A DNA stretch of 64,000 bases from Micromonospora gifhornensis (GTDB lineage Bacteria; Actinomycetota; Actinomycetes; Mycobacteriales; Micromonosporaceae), in NCBI RefSeq assembly GCF_016863515.1, contig NZ_BOPA01000019.1, positions 62,001 to 126,000 of the forward strand, given 5' to 3'. A model generated the notes under the pieces. That model saw only the letters and a program-made list of their open reading frames with translations. It had not been told where the DNA came from and made no database searches. The number at the start of each line of letters is the position of its first letter. The first letter of the stretch is position 1. Shown here in pieces: positions 49,001 through 57,364 of the stretch. The translations under genes and the position numbers were made by a program.

Positions 49001-51560
49001 CGATGGCAAGGCGTACGCCCTGGTGACCGCGCCAGCCGGCGGGTTGCGGGTGGTCGACGGCGAGTTGGTCGGGGCGTACACCTCGCTGCCGTTGACCGCG
49101 CAGCGCAACGGGCTCACCGAGGCCCAGCGGGCGGCCTTCCCGCACCTGTGGGACCACCGGACCTTCAGCCTGGACCGGAAGGATCTGTCGAAGGTGCCGG
49201 CCGCGTTGCGTGGGCAGGTGCTGGTCACCGAACGGGCCGCCGACGGCACCCTGCTCGGTGCCACCGGCGTGCAGATCCCGGGCGTCCTCGATGACGTGTA
49301 CGCCCCGGCGACGGCCGCCCGACTGGGCGCCACCTTCACCGGTGGCGTACCGACGCTGGCGGTGTGGGCTCCGACGGCCCGCAACGTGTCGCTGGAGCTG
49401 TTCGACTCGCCCACCGCCACACCGCGCCTGGTCGAGATGCGCCGTGACGACCGCACCGGAGTCTGGTCGGTACGCGGGGCCCGGGACTGGACCGGCCGGT
49501 ACTACCGGTACCGGGTGCAGGCCTGGCAACCGGCGACGCAGCAGGTGGTGACCGCCTCGGTGACCGACCCGTACTCGGTGGCGCTGGCGGCGGACTCCAC
49601 GCACAGCCAGATCGTCGACCTGGCCGACCCGAAGCTGACCCCGGCCGGCTGGGCGAAGCTGCGCAAACCGGCCGCCCCACCGGCCGCCAAGGTGCAGATC
49701 TCCGAACTGTCGGTACGCGACTTCTCCATCGCCGACAGCACCGTGCCGGCCGACCGGCGGGGCACCTACCTGGCCTTCACCGACCCGACCACCGCCGGGA
49801 TGACGCATCTGCGGGCGATCAGCGACGCGGGCGTCAACCACCTGCACCTGCTGCCCGCCTTCGACTTCGCCACCATCCCGGAGCGGCGCGCCGACCAGCG
49901 GCAGCCCGACTGCGACCTGGCCACCCTGCCGCCGGACTCGGAGCGCCAGCAGGAGTGCATCGCCGCGGTCCGCGACACCGACGGCTACAACTGGGGGTAC
50001 GACCCGCTGCACTACACCGTCCCGGAGGGCGGGTACGCCGTCGACCCGAACGGTGCCCGCCGCACCACCGAGTTCCGACAGATGGTCGCCGGGATCAACG
50101 GTGCCGGTCTGCGGGTGGTGCTCGACGTGGTCTACAACCACACCTCGGCCGCCGGCTCCGATCCCAAGTCGGTGCTCGACCAGATCGTGCCCGGCTACTA
50201 CCACCGGCTGCTCGACGACGGGACGGTGGCCACCTCCACCTGCTGCGCCAACACCGCCCCCGAGCACGCGATGATGGGCAAGCTGGTGGTCGACTCGATG
50301 GTCACCTGGGCCACGGCGTACAAGGTCGACGGGTTCCGGTTCGACCTGATGGGTCACCACCCGAAGGCGAACATCCTGGCCGTACGCGCCGCGCTGGACA
50401 AGCTGACAGTGGCCCGCGACGGGGTGGACGGTAAGAAGATCCTGCTCTACGGCGAGGGCTGGAACTTCGGCGAGGTCGCCGACGATGCCAGGTTCGTGCA
50501 GGCCACCCAGGCCAACATGGCCGGCACCGGCGTCGGCACCTTCAACGACCGGCTGCGCGACGCGGTGCGCGGCGGTGGGCCCTTCGACGACAACCCGCGT
50601 CAGCAGGGCTTCGCCTCCGGGCTGTTCAGCGACCCCAACGGTGACCCGGTCAACGGCACCACCGCCGAGCAGCGGGCCCGGCTGCTGCACCAGCACGACC
50701 TGATCAAGGTCGGGTTGGTCGGCAACCTGCGCGGCTACCGGTTCACCGACTCGGCGGGCCGGACGGTCACCGGCGACCAGGTCGACTACAACGGCTCACC
50801 CGCCGGCTACACCGACGCCCCGGGCGAGGCGATCACCTACGTCGACGCGCACGACAACGAGATCCTGTACGACGCGTTGGCGTACAAGCTGCCGCAGGCC
50901 ACCTCGGCCACCGACCGGGCCCGGATGCAGGTGCTCGCGTTGAGCACTGTGGTGCTGGGCCAGGGGGCCGGGTTCGTCACCACCGGCACCGAGCGGCTGC
51001 GGTCGAAGTCGCTCGATCGAAACTCGTACAATTCGGGTGATTGGTTCAACCAGATCCGTTGGGACTGCGCCCAGGGCAACGGGTTCGGCGCCGGTCTGCC
51101 GCCCGCCGAGGACAACCGGGACAAGTGGCCGTACGCGAAGCCGCTGCTGGCCGACCCGAAGCTGGTGCCGGACTGCGGTGCGATCGAGTTGACCGACGCC
51201 CGCTATGCCGAGCTGCTGCGGATCCGTAACTCATCCCCGGTGTTCGGGCTGTCCACGGCCCAGGAGGTGCAGCGGCGGGTCAGCTTCCCGCTGTCCGGTA
51301 CGGGCGAGACGCCGGGGGTGCTCACCATGACCCTGGACGCGCGGGGTCTCGGCGGGCAGTGGAAGTCGGTGACAGTGGTCTTCAACAGCACGCCTCAGAC
51401 GGCGACCCAACGGGTCACCGGGCTGCGGGGCGCGGACGTGGCGTTGCACCCGGTGCTGCGGTCCTCGGCCGACCCGGTGCTGCGGACCGCCGGCTTCGCC
51501 GCGTCGACCGGCACGTTCACCGTGCCGGCGCGCAGCGTGGCCGTCTTCGTCCAGCGCTGA
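46071..51560 (+). CDS. Secreted amylopullulanase with two GH13 catalytic modules
   Basis: 1829 residues, far larger than single GH13 enzymes. Signal peptide ([19 protein letters not shown]). Module 1, about 60-630, is an alpha-amylase: D328 in [10 protein letters not shown]362 in FGEVYS, D433 in GNHDMGR. Then two pullulanase-associated starch-binding domains ([20 protein letters not shown] near 745 and [20 protein letters not shown] near 850). Module 2, about 1080-1829, is a pullulanase with an N-terminal CBM48-like domain and D1425 in [11 protein letters not shown]1462 in YGEGWNFG, D1595 in VDAHDNE. It should cut both alpha-1,4 and alpha-1,6 bonds in starch. GAGGAAGG precedes the ATG. Terminator follows. 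Confidence 0.93.
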   Translation: MKPPPKPRSALLAPVFLLILTLLGAPVVVHQSPAVAANSTGTQSPTGAATWQSPPSAKALLDAGSSRARAEQFYFVLPDRFANGDPRNDRGGLSGDRLRTGYDPTDKGFYQGGDLKGLIDRLDYIQGLGTTAIWLAPVFKNRPVQGKGDDVSAGYHGYWITDFTQVDPHFGSAADLKKLVQSAHRRGIKVYLDVIVNHTADVITYAEDRYSYVDKATAPFRDAQGRPFEDRNYADGSRTFPQVDNRSFPYTPTFASPADAKVKVPGWLNDPTMYHNRGDSTFVGENSEYGDFFGLDDLWTERPEVVRGMTKIYADWVRDTGVDGFRLDTVKHVNMDFWPQFSRGIEQAAARAGKKDFFMFGEVYSADQEITSSYVREGALPATLDFAFQEAARGYTANDGSAKALADVYARDDLYAARDTHAGRLATFLGNHDMGRIGSFIATGPTDPATHLRRDQLAHELMFLTRGQPVVYSGDEQGFTGAGGDKDARQPMFASRTADYLDDDLLGTDRTHAQDQFDRSHPLYRTIAGLGKLRQAHPALRDGVQVTRHAADGPGVFAFSRFDPDNRTEYVVAVNNAATAQTVTVDTWSAGATFAGIYGTTGRPTAAGDGKLTVTVPPLSAVVHRAGKPVALPTAKPGLTTTTAPDAPATRAEITAEVTGDPLATVTMAARVADGRWTLLGTAHRAPYTVHHDLTGLAAGTKVEYLAAVRDGGGRTATTRAATTVGTPEQTGSSRDWLVVHYQRPDGDYTDWGLYTWGDIDPEYATDWPEGQPFAGTDAYGRFAWVKLKPGAKSVGFLVVDADGTKDVENDRTVDVTQSGEVWVKQGDPATYPSREEAAGEPAPPVEDGTAVIHYRRPDGNYDGWGLHLWDGAANPTDWARPMPPTRIDSYGAEFRVPLSEGATGLSYIIHRGDEKDLPQDQRLDFADAGREVWLLAATPGRLLPTTATGTGTDTDIGKQKAHWIDRSTVAWRTGPTDGKAYALVTAPAGGLRVVDGELVGAYTSLPLTAQRNGLTEAQRAAFPHLWDHRTFSLDRKDLSKVPAALRGQVLVTERAADGTLLGATGVQIPGVLDDVYAPATAARLGATFTGGVPTLAVWAPTARNVSLELFDSPTATPRLVEMRRDDRTGVWSVRGARDWTGRYYRYRVQAWQPATQQVVTASVTDPYSVALAADSTHSQIVDLADPKLTPAGWAKLRKPAAPPAAKVQISELSVRDFSIADSTVPADRRGTYLAFTDPTTAGMTHLRAISDAGVNHLHLLPAFDFATIPERRADQRQPDCDLATLPPDSERQQECIAAVRDTDGYNWGYDPLHYTVPEGGYAVDPNGARRTTEFRQMVAGINGAGLRVVLDVVYNHTSAAGSDPKSVLDQIVPGYYHRLLDDGTVATSTCCANTAPEHAMMGKLVVDSMVTWATAYKVDGFRFDLMGHHPKANILAVRAALDKLTVARDGVDGKKILLYGEGWNFGEVADDARFVQATQANMAGTGVGTFNDRLRDAVRGGGPFDDNPRQQGFASGLFSDPNGDPVNGTTAEQRARLLHQHDLIKVGLVGNLRGYRFTDSAGRTVTGDQVDYNGSPAGYTDAPGEAITYVDAHDNEILYDALAYKLPQATSATDRARMQVLALSTVVLGQGAGFVTTGTERLRSKSLDRNSYNSGDWFNQIRWDCAQGNGFGAGLPPAEDNRDKWPYAKPLLADPKLVPDCGAIELTDARYAELLRIRNSSPVFGLSTAQEVQRRVSFPLSGTGETPGVLTMTLDARGLGGQWKSVTVVFNSTPQTATQRVTGLRGADVALHPVLRSSADPVLRTAGFAASTGTFTVPARSVAVFVQR

Positions 51561-51595
51561 CCCCGCTCCTACGACGCGAACCGGTCGTGAACAGG

Positions 51596-51633
51596 GACCG
51601 GCCCCCTCCCGCTTGCGCGAGAGGGGGCCGGTC
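51596..51633. terminator. Bidirectional terminator after the amylopullulanase gene
   Basis: Perfect 13-bp inverted repeat (GACCGGCCCCCTC and complement) with a 12-base loop between convergent genes. Confidence 0.88.
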
Positions 51634-51667
51634 ACCTGTGTGGCCGTGTTGGCCACGGTGGAGACGA

Positions 51668-53317
51668 TCAGCCGAAGCAGCGGGGGACCGGAGTGAAGGT
51701 GCCCTCGCAGTTGGTCGGCTTGTTGGCCGTGATGGCCGACTTGTCGTCGACGTTCACCTCGCCGAGGAAGTTGAACACGCCGCCCGGACGGAAGGTCGCG
51801 AAGTTGTGCGCGACCTTCGTCTTGTCCAGGTCGGTCCTGGCGAAGATGTTGAAGATGCCGCCGCCGACGCCCAGCGGGCCAACGGCCCGGTTGCCGCTGA
51901 TCTCGCTGTTGCGGAAGGTCGACTCGCTGAAGACGGTGAACACGCCGCCGCCGAAGAAGCCGGCCTTGTTGGACACGACCTTGCTCTCCTCGACGTTGGC
52001 GATCGCGCCCAGCGCCAGGGCGATGCCGCCACCCACGCCAGCGGTGCTGTTGTTGGCGACCTCGACGTGCCGCAACTCGATGCTGCCCTCACCCGCGGCG
52101 GTCACACCGCCACCGGCAAGTACCGCCGTGTTGTCGGTGATCTTCGAGTACTTGATGGTGCTGTTGCCCTCGATGTCGAGGTAGCCACCACCGAAGCCGA
52201 GCACCTCGTTGCTGGTGATCTCGGTCTTCTCGATGTGCGTCGTACCACCGTCGATGTCCCGACGGAAGATGAACGCCGCGCCGTTGGAGATGCCTCCACC
52301 GCCGATGATGGCGTCGTTGTTGACGACCCGCGACTCGCGGACCTGCAGGACGCCGGCGTTGAAGATACCGCCACCGTAGAAGAAGGCGGTGTTGTCGGCG
52401 ACCGTGGTGTGGTAGAGGCTGGCCTTACCGAAGTTGGCCAGACCGCCACCGACGCCACCGGCCTGGTTCGCCACGATGTGGGTCTCCTCGAACTGCGCCG
52501 TGCCACCGGGCTGGACCAGGACGCCGGCGCCGTCGTTCGGCTCCGGCTGAGCCAGCACCGACACCTCACCCTTGGACTGCGCGGCCTTGAGCGCGGCGCC
52601 CTTGGGCTTGGCCTGGAGCAGCGGCAGGTAGTCCTTGCCGGCCTGGGCGGCCTTGGTCGCCTCGACCGAGTTGGAGAACCGCGACCACACCGCTTCCGGG
52701 GTGTCGCCGTTCGCCTCGAGTGCCAGGGTCTGGCCACCCTTGATGGTCAGGCCCTTCACGGTCAGGTGCCCGCCCCGGCCGACGTTGAGGATCCGGAAGT
52801 AGTCGGCGGTGGCGTCCCGAACGATCTTGGTGTCGTGCCCCTTGAGCACGACGTTCTCCTCGATTACCGGCAGGCCGTTGCCGTACTCGTCGGACCGGGT
52901 CAGCTTGTAGGTGCACCCCTTGGCCAGGTTCAGCACTCCGCCGTGGTTCTCGTTGGCGAAGACGATCGACTGGATCAGCTTGTCGGAGTCGCAGGGCACC
53001 TCCTTGCCGCGATCCTTGTCGTGACCGCGGTCTTCCTTCTTGCCCTTGTGCCCCTCACGGCCCTCGGCGCCGTCCTTGCCGTCCTTGTGCCCCTCGCGCC
53101 CTTCGGCGCCCTGGTCCCCGTCCTTGCTGACCTGCTGGGCGGTGGACCAGCGCAGACCCTCGGAGCTGACCGCGCCGGCGCCGGTGGCAACACCGACGGC
53201 GGCCATGCTGACCACGCCGGTGAGCCCGGCGACGCCGCTGACGAGCCAGAGCTTGCGGCGCCGCTTGGGCGCCGCCCCCGACTCGGCGGCGTTGTTCTTA
53301 GCTAGAAAGTTGGACAT
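51668..53317 (-). CDS. Pmp-like beta-helix surface protein, copy 1
   Basis: 549 residues. N-terminal basic segment RRRKLWLVSGVAGLTGVVSMAAVGVA gives a signal peptide or anchor; a highly charged linker follows (KDGDQGAEGREGHKDGKDG). From EVPCDSDKLIQSIVFANENH on it is a right-handed beta-helix with GGGxxN-type coils (GGGIFNAGVLQVRESRVVNN; GGGVTAAGEGSIELRHVEVA), as in polymorphic-membrane-protein-like surface proteins. A Cys near the start (PCD) and one at the end (RCFG) may bridge. It is paralogous to the next minus-strand gene, with the same ends. Function unknown; possibly adhesion. Confidence 0.8.
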   Translation of the reverse strand: MSNFLAKNNAAESGAAPKRRRKLWLVSGVAGLTGVVSMAAVGVATGAGAVSSEGLRWSTAQQVSKDGDQGAEGREGHKDGKDGAEGREGHKGKKEDRGHDKDRGKEVPCDSDKLIQSIVFANENHGGVLNLAKGCTYKLTRSDEYGNGLPVIEENVVLKGHDTKIVRDATADYFRILNVGRGGHLTVKGLTIKGGQTLALEANGDTPEAVWSRFSNSVEATKAAQAGKDYLPLLQAKPKGAALKAAQSKGEVSVLAQPEPNDGAGVLVQPGGTAQFEETHIVANQAGGVGGGLANFGKASLYHTTVADNTAFFYGGGIFNAGVLQVRESRVVNNDAIIGGGGISNGAAFIFRRDIDGGTTHIEKTEITSNEVLGFGGGYLDIEGNSTIKYSKITDNTAVLAGGGVTAAGEGSIELRHVEVANNSTAGVGGGIALALGAIANVEESKVVSNKAGFFGGGVFTVFSESTFRNSEISGNRAVGPLGVGGGIFNIFARTDLDKTKVAHNFATFRPGGVFNFLGEVNVDDKSAITANKPTNCEGTFTPVPRCFG

Positions 53318-53407
53318 CGGAGCTCTCTGCCCTCTCGTCGTACCAGACAGGGTCGTCGCATCGCTGACGCGCGTCCCCTGCTACAAATCGGTTGTAGCTC
53401 CCACAAG

Positions 53408-53449
53408 CACCGTATGAGAAGGTTCTTCGCCTCGGGCGCATATCCGAAA
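53408..53449 (-). promoter_or_regulatory. Conserved upstream box of the beta-helix gene, copy 1
   Basis: CACCGTATGAGAAGGTTC (53408-53425) and TATCCGAAA (53441-53449), 15 bases apart, 91 bases or more before the start at 53317. The identical pair with identical spacing precedes the paralogue at 55502-55543. The rest of 53318-53695 holds the promoter and the next terminator and no gene. Confidence 0.65.
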
Positions 53450-53617
53450 CAACCCCACATTCGGTGTGGGGTGGGCGGAGCGCCGCGAGCGGCGCAACCG
53501 GGCGCGCGGCACCCGAGCAGGCCGGAGATGGCCACAAGAACGCCTTACCGGACGTCCGCGCCCTCGCTCTGGGTTGGGCCGGCGCCGGGCGTACGCCGCC
53601 AACGTGCGGGCACGATC

Positions 53618-53646
53618 GGGGCTCCTCCGCAGCGCGGAGGAGCCCC
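53618..53646 (-). terminator. Terminator of beta-helix gene copy 2
   Basis: Perfect 13-bp stem (GGGGCTCCTCCGC and complement) with the loop AGC, about 50 bases beyond the stop of the minus-strand gene at 53696. Confidence 0.85.
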
Positions 53647-53695
53647 TGGTTATGTGGTCGTGCTCTGGGATGTCATGTCCAGGTTTTCGACGTGC

Positions 53696-55411
53696 TCAGC
53701 CGAAGCAGCGATCCGGTACGACCGGGCTGCCCACGCAGTTGGTCGGGCGGTTGCCGGTGACGGCCGAGTCCCGGCTGATCGTCACGTCGTCGTTGTTGGT
53801 GTAGATGCCGCCGGGTGGCCGGTTGGAGAAGTTGTACGCCACCTTCGACCGCTCCAGCCGCACCTGACCGTCGACGTTGTAGAGGCCGCCGGCCACGGAG
53901 TTCAGCGCCACCGCGCGGTTGGCGACGATCTCGCTGTCGCGCAGCACGACCGTGGCACCGAAGACGGACAGCCCGCCACCGTACTGCTCGGCGACGTTCT
54001 CCTTGATGGTGCTCTGCTCGATCACCGCGGTGCTGTCGGCGGCGACCGCCAGGCCGCCGGAGCTGTCGTCGGCGGCGTTGCGGGCCACCAGGACCTTCTC
54101 CAGCGCCAGTTGGCTCTCGGAGTAGGCGGCCAGGCCCCCGCCGTCGTTGCCGGCGTGGTTGTCGACGACCTCGCTCTGCGAGAGCGTGCTGGTGCCCCCG
54201 TAGTCGAGCAGGCCGCCGCCCCAGCTCAGCGCGCGGTTGCGGTTGATTGTGGACTTCCAGACCCAGACCGTGCCGCCCGACAACGCGTCAGTCATGGCAG
54301 GAGCGCCGTTGCCGATGCCGCCACCGTTGTTGGCGCCGTTCGCGGTGATCTTGGAGTTCTCCACCCGGAGCACCCCGACGTTGAACACTCCACCGCCGGT
54401 GCCGGCCGAGTTGCTCGCCTCGACCAGGCTGTCCGCGAGCCGGGTGGTTCCGTAGTTCGCGATCGCGCCACCGTTGCCACCGGCGTTGTGCAGGATGAAC
54501 CGGCTGTGCTCGAGGTCGGCCTGCCCGCCACGGTCGACGAGCAGTCCGGCGCCGTCACCGGGGCCTGGCTGCACCAGCGGTGCCACCTCTGCCACGGTCT
54601 TGGCCGCCTTCGGCTTGGCGGCCTTCGCCTCCGGCTTCGCGGGCTTGGCCGCCGCGGCCTTCGTGGGCTTGGCCGCCGTGGTTTCCGGCTTCGCGGCCTT
54701 CGGCTTGGCGGCCTTCGGCTTGGCGGCCTTCGGCTGGGCCTTCGTGGTCTCCTGCCCGGTCGGCGAGAGCGCTGGGGCTGGCGGCATGGCCGGCAGCGTG
54801 GCCGGTGGACCGCCGACCAGGTCGGGTACGGTCTGTCCACCCTTGATCGTCACGTTCTTGAGGGTGAGGTGACCGTCGCGAGCCACCGCGAGGATCCGGA
54901 AGGGATCCGCGTTGGCCGCCCGGGCGATCGTGGTGTCGTGGCCGCGCAACGCGATCGCCTGCCGGATCACCGGTAGGCCGTTGCCGCCGTCGGAGCGGGT
55001 CAGCTCGTAGGTGCAGTTGCGGGCCAGGTCGAGTGCGCCGCCGTGATTGGCGTTGGCGTACGTGATGGCCTGGATGAGCTTGTCGGTGTCGCAGGGCACC
55101 TGCCGGGCCGACTCCTTGCCGCCCCGCTCGTCGCGCGCCCCGCTCCATTCGCCGCCACGATCACCGGCGTCCTTGCCACCCTTGTCGGCCGGAGCGCCCC
55201 CGTCCTGCCGAGGCGCGGCCGCCGGTTGGGTGTCCGAGGTGCGTTCCTGACCGCCGGACTTCTGGTCCCGGGAGGCGACCCCACCCAGTGCGGCCAGGCC
55301 GACCACCCCGGTCAGGCCGGCCACACCGGCGGCCACCCAGAGTTTGCGTCGTCGTCGTTCCGGTGGGACCGGAGGCGGCCCACCGTAGGAAGTGGTTACG
55401 TCATTGGACAT
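53696..55411 (-). CDS. Pmp-like beta-helix surface protein, copy 2
   Basis: 571 residues, paralogue of the gene at 51668: the same basic RRRRKLWVAAGVAGLTGVVG start, the VPCDTDKLIQAITYANANHG opening of the helix, GGG-coils, and the end NRPTNCVGSPVVPDRCFG. It differs by a Lys/Ala/Pro insertion between coils 2 and 3, where KAAKPKAAKPKAAKP-type repeats run for about 60 residues, as in proteins that bind wall or DNA. The corresponding part of copy 1 is only weakly Lys-rich. Function unknown. Confidence 0.8.
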   Translation of the reverse strand: MSNDVTTSYGGPPPVPPERRRRKLWVAAGVAGLTGVVGLAALGGVASRDQKSGGQERTSDTQPAAAPRQDGGAPADKGGKDAGDRGGEWSGARDERGGKESARQVPCDTDKLIQAITYANANHGGALDLARNCTYELTRSDGGNGLPVIRQAIALRGHDTTIARAANADPFRILAVARDGHLTLKNVTIKGGQTVPDLVGGPPATLPAMPPAPALSPTGQETTKAQPKAAKPKAAKPKAAKPETTAAKPTKAAAAKPAKPEAKAAKPKAAKTVAEVAPLVQPGPGDGAGLLVDRGGQADLEHSRFILHNAGGNGGAIANYGTTRLADSLVEASNSAGTGGGVFNVGVLRVENSKITANGANNGGGIGNGAPAMTDALSGGTVWVWKSTINRNRALSWGGGLLDYGGTSTLSQSEVVDNHAGNDGGGLAAYSESQLALEKVLVARNAADDSSGGLAVAADSTAVIEQSTIKENVAEQYGGGLSVFGATVVLRDSEIVANRAVALNSVAGGLYNVDGQVRLERSKVAYNFSNRPPGGIYTNNDDVTISRDSAVTGNRPTNCVGSPVVPDRCFG

Positions 55412-55501
55412 CAGAGCCTTCCGCCCTTTCCTGCTATCAGGGTGACCCCCCTGCCCAAATGGGCGCGAGACACCACAAATAGGGTTCTAGCCTCTGAGAC
55501 C

Positions 55502-55543
55502 CACCGTATGAGAAGGTTCCTCATGAGGAGGACGTATCCGAAA
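55502..55543 (-). promoter_or_regulatory. Conserved upstream box of the beta-helix gene, copy 2
   Basis: CACCGTATGAGAAGGTTC (55502-55519) and TATCCGAAA (55535-55543), same sequence and spacing as at 53408-53449. Between the halves the sequence differs, including a CCTCATGAGG palindrome found only here. Confidence 0.65.
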
Positions 55544-55635
55544 AAGCCCCGCATAAGGCATCGGATCGGACGGTACGGCGCATCTGCGCCCTCAGCGACA
55601 GGCCGGGGTCAGGCGGCGGTCGGCGGAGGAAACGA

Positions 55636-55688
55636 CGGCGGGCCCCTCACCGGGTGACGTTGTCGTCGTACCCGGGAGGAGCCCGCCG
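55636..55688 (-). terminator. Terminator of the aminopeptidase P gene
   Basis: Inverted repeat CGGCGGGC / GCCCGCCG with inner paired segments (CTC/GAG, CCGGGT/ACCCGG) beginning 18 bases past the stop at 55706 on the minus strand. Confidence 0.7.
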
Positions 55689-55705
55689 GTTTGTTCGGTC
55701 GGTGA

Positions 55706-57187
55706 TCAGCCGGGCAGTCGCGGCCCCGCCTCACGCTGCTCGGCCAACCAGGTCTCCACCTCGTCGGAGCGGCGGGGCAGGCCCGCCGACAGGTTCACCG
55801 CACCGGAGGCGGTGACCAGGATGTCGTCCTCGATCCGGATGCCGATGCCGCGCAGTTCCTCGGGGACCAGGTCGTCCTCCGGCTGGAAGTACAGCCCCGG
55901 CTCGACGGTGAGCACGTACCCCTCGCCGAGGCTGCCGTCGCGGTAGGCCTCCTTGCGGGCGTTGGAGCAGTCGTGCACGTCGATGCCGAGCATGTGCCCG
56001 AAGCCGTGCAGCGTCCAGCGGCGGTAGACGGTGGAGTTCTCGTCCATCGCCTCGTCCACGCTCACCGGCAGCAACCCCAGCTCGGCCAGACCTTCGGCGA
56101 GCACCCGCATGCAGGTCAGGTGGACCTCCTTGAAGGCCACGCCCGGCTTGATGACGTCGATGCCGGCCTGCTGCGAGGCGTACACGATGTCGTAGACCTG
56201 CCGCTGAAGGGCGGTGAACCGGCCGTTGACCGGCAGCACCCGGGTCACGTCGGCGGTGTAGAGGTTGCGGCCCTCCACACCCATGTCCATCAGCAGCAGC
56301 TCGCCCGGCCGGGTGACACCGTGGTTGTGCACCCAGTGCAGGATCGTGGCGTGCTCGCCGGCACCGACGATCGAGCCGTAGCCGACGTCGTTGCCGTCGT
56401 GCCGGGCCCGCAGCGCGAAGATCCCCTCCAGCAGCCGCTCCGAGACCCCGCGGTCGGCCGGCAGCGCCCGGGCCACGTCCTCGAAGCCGCGTACGGTGGC
56501 GTCGATCGCCTCCTGCAGCTGGCCGATCTCCCACTCGTCCTTGACGAGCTTCTGCTCGGAGATGGCGATGGCCAGCTCCCGGTCCCGGGCCGGCTGGCCC
56601 TCCTCGCGTGCCCCGTCGTACGCGCGTACCGCAGCGTCCACCCGAGGATCGAACCCACGCAACACCCGGGTACGCGCCGGGGCCAGGTCGGCCAGCGCCC
56701 CGTCCAGCTCGGTCAGGTCGACGGTGGGCAGGCCCAGCTCGGTCGACTTCTCGGTGAGCGTGTGCCGCCGCCCCACCCACAGCTCGCCGTGCCGGCTGCG
56801 GAAGAACTCGTCGTTCTCCCGCGAGCTGCGCGGCCGCATGTACAGGATGGCGTCGTGCCCCGAACCGTTGGGCCGCATCACCAGCACGCTGTCCGGGTCC
56901 TGGTCACCGGTCAGGTACGCGAAGTCGCTGCCCGGACGGAACCGGTACTCGGTGTCGTTGGCCCGGATCTTCTCCCCGCCGGTGGGGATCACAAGCGTCT
57001 CGCCCGGGAAGGCGGCCGACAGGGCGGCCCGGCGCTTGGCGTAGTTCGGCACCTCCGGTCGGGGACCGACCGGCAGCGTGGTGTCCCGCCAGCCCTGCCG
57101 CATGAACGCCAGGAACGCCGGGGGAAAGTCCGGGTCGTGTGACTCGGTGCCGTCGGCCGGCTTGCCGTCGGTGCGTTCCTCGGTCAT
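55706..57187 (-). CDS. pepP: Xaa-Pro aminopeptidase (aminopeptidase P, M24B)
   Basis: 493-residue cytoplasmic dimetal peptidase that removes the N-terminal residue before proline. The N-terminal domain ends near 200; the pita-bread domain has the metal ligands in LLMDMGVEGRNLYTADVTR (two Asp), GFGHMLGIDVHD (His), TVEPGLYF (Glu) and GIRIEDDILV (Glu). GGGAG lies five bases before ATG 57187. The frame is open far upstream, against asnB, without coding meaning. Divergent from asnB. Confidence 0.95.
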   Translation of the reverse strand: MTEERTDGKPADGTESHDPDFPPAFLAFMRQGWRDTTLPVGPRPEVPNYAKRRAALSAAFPGETLVIPTGGEKIRANDTEYRFRPGSDFAYLTGDQDPDSVLVMRPNGSGHDAILYMRPRSSRENDEFFRSRHGELWVGRRHTLTEKSTELGLPTVDLTELDGALADLAPARTRVLRGFDPRVDAAVRAYDGAREEGQPARDRELAIAISEQKLVKDEWEIGQLQEAIDATVRGFEDVARALPADRGVSERLLEGIFALRARHDGNDVGYGSIVGAGEHATILHWVHNHGVTRPGELLLMDMGVEGRNLYTADVTRVLPVNGRFTALQRQVYDIVYASQQAGIDVIKPGVAFKEVHLTCMRVLAEGLAELGLLPVSVDEAMDENSTVYRRWTLHGFGHMLGIDVHDCSNARKEAYRDGSLGEGYVLTVEPGLYFQPEDDLVPEELRGIGIRIEDDILVTASGAVNLSAGLPRRSDEVETWLAEQREAGPRLPG

Positions 57188-57364
57188 GCCCGCTCCCTTC
57201 ATGTAGTTGCTGGCCCCGACCGTACCGCGAATCCTGCTCGTCCCGGTCAGGGTGATCACCCCGGCCGGCCCGCGTGACCCCACCGGACGGCGCGCGGCGA
57301 GGTCGGCCCGCCGAGCCAGCCCGTGCCGCAACGCCCGATTCGTACGCGTGGAAAGATGGCAAAC

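Noticed and set aside
46047..50696. Open frame of 1549 codons opposite the amylopullulanase
   Set aside because: Same GC-driven shadow; no motif, and the sense gene has two complete sets of catalytic residues.
54601..54730. Repeated DNA in the second beta-helix gene as a mobile or CRISPR element
   Set aside because: The repeat is the coding sequence of the KAAKP motif, in frame throughout.
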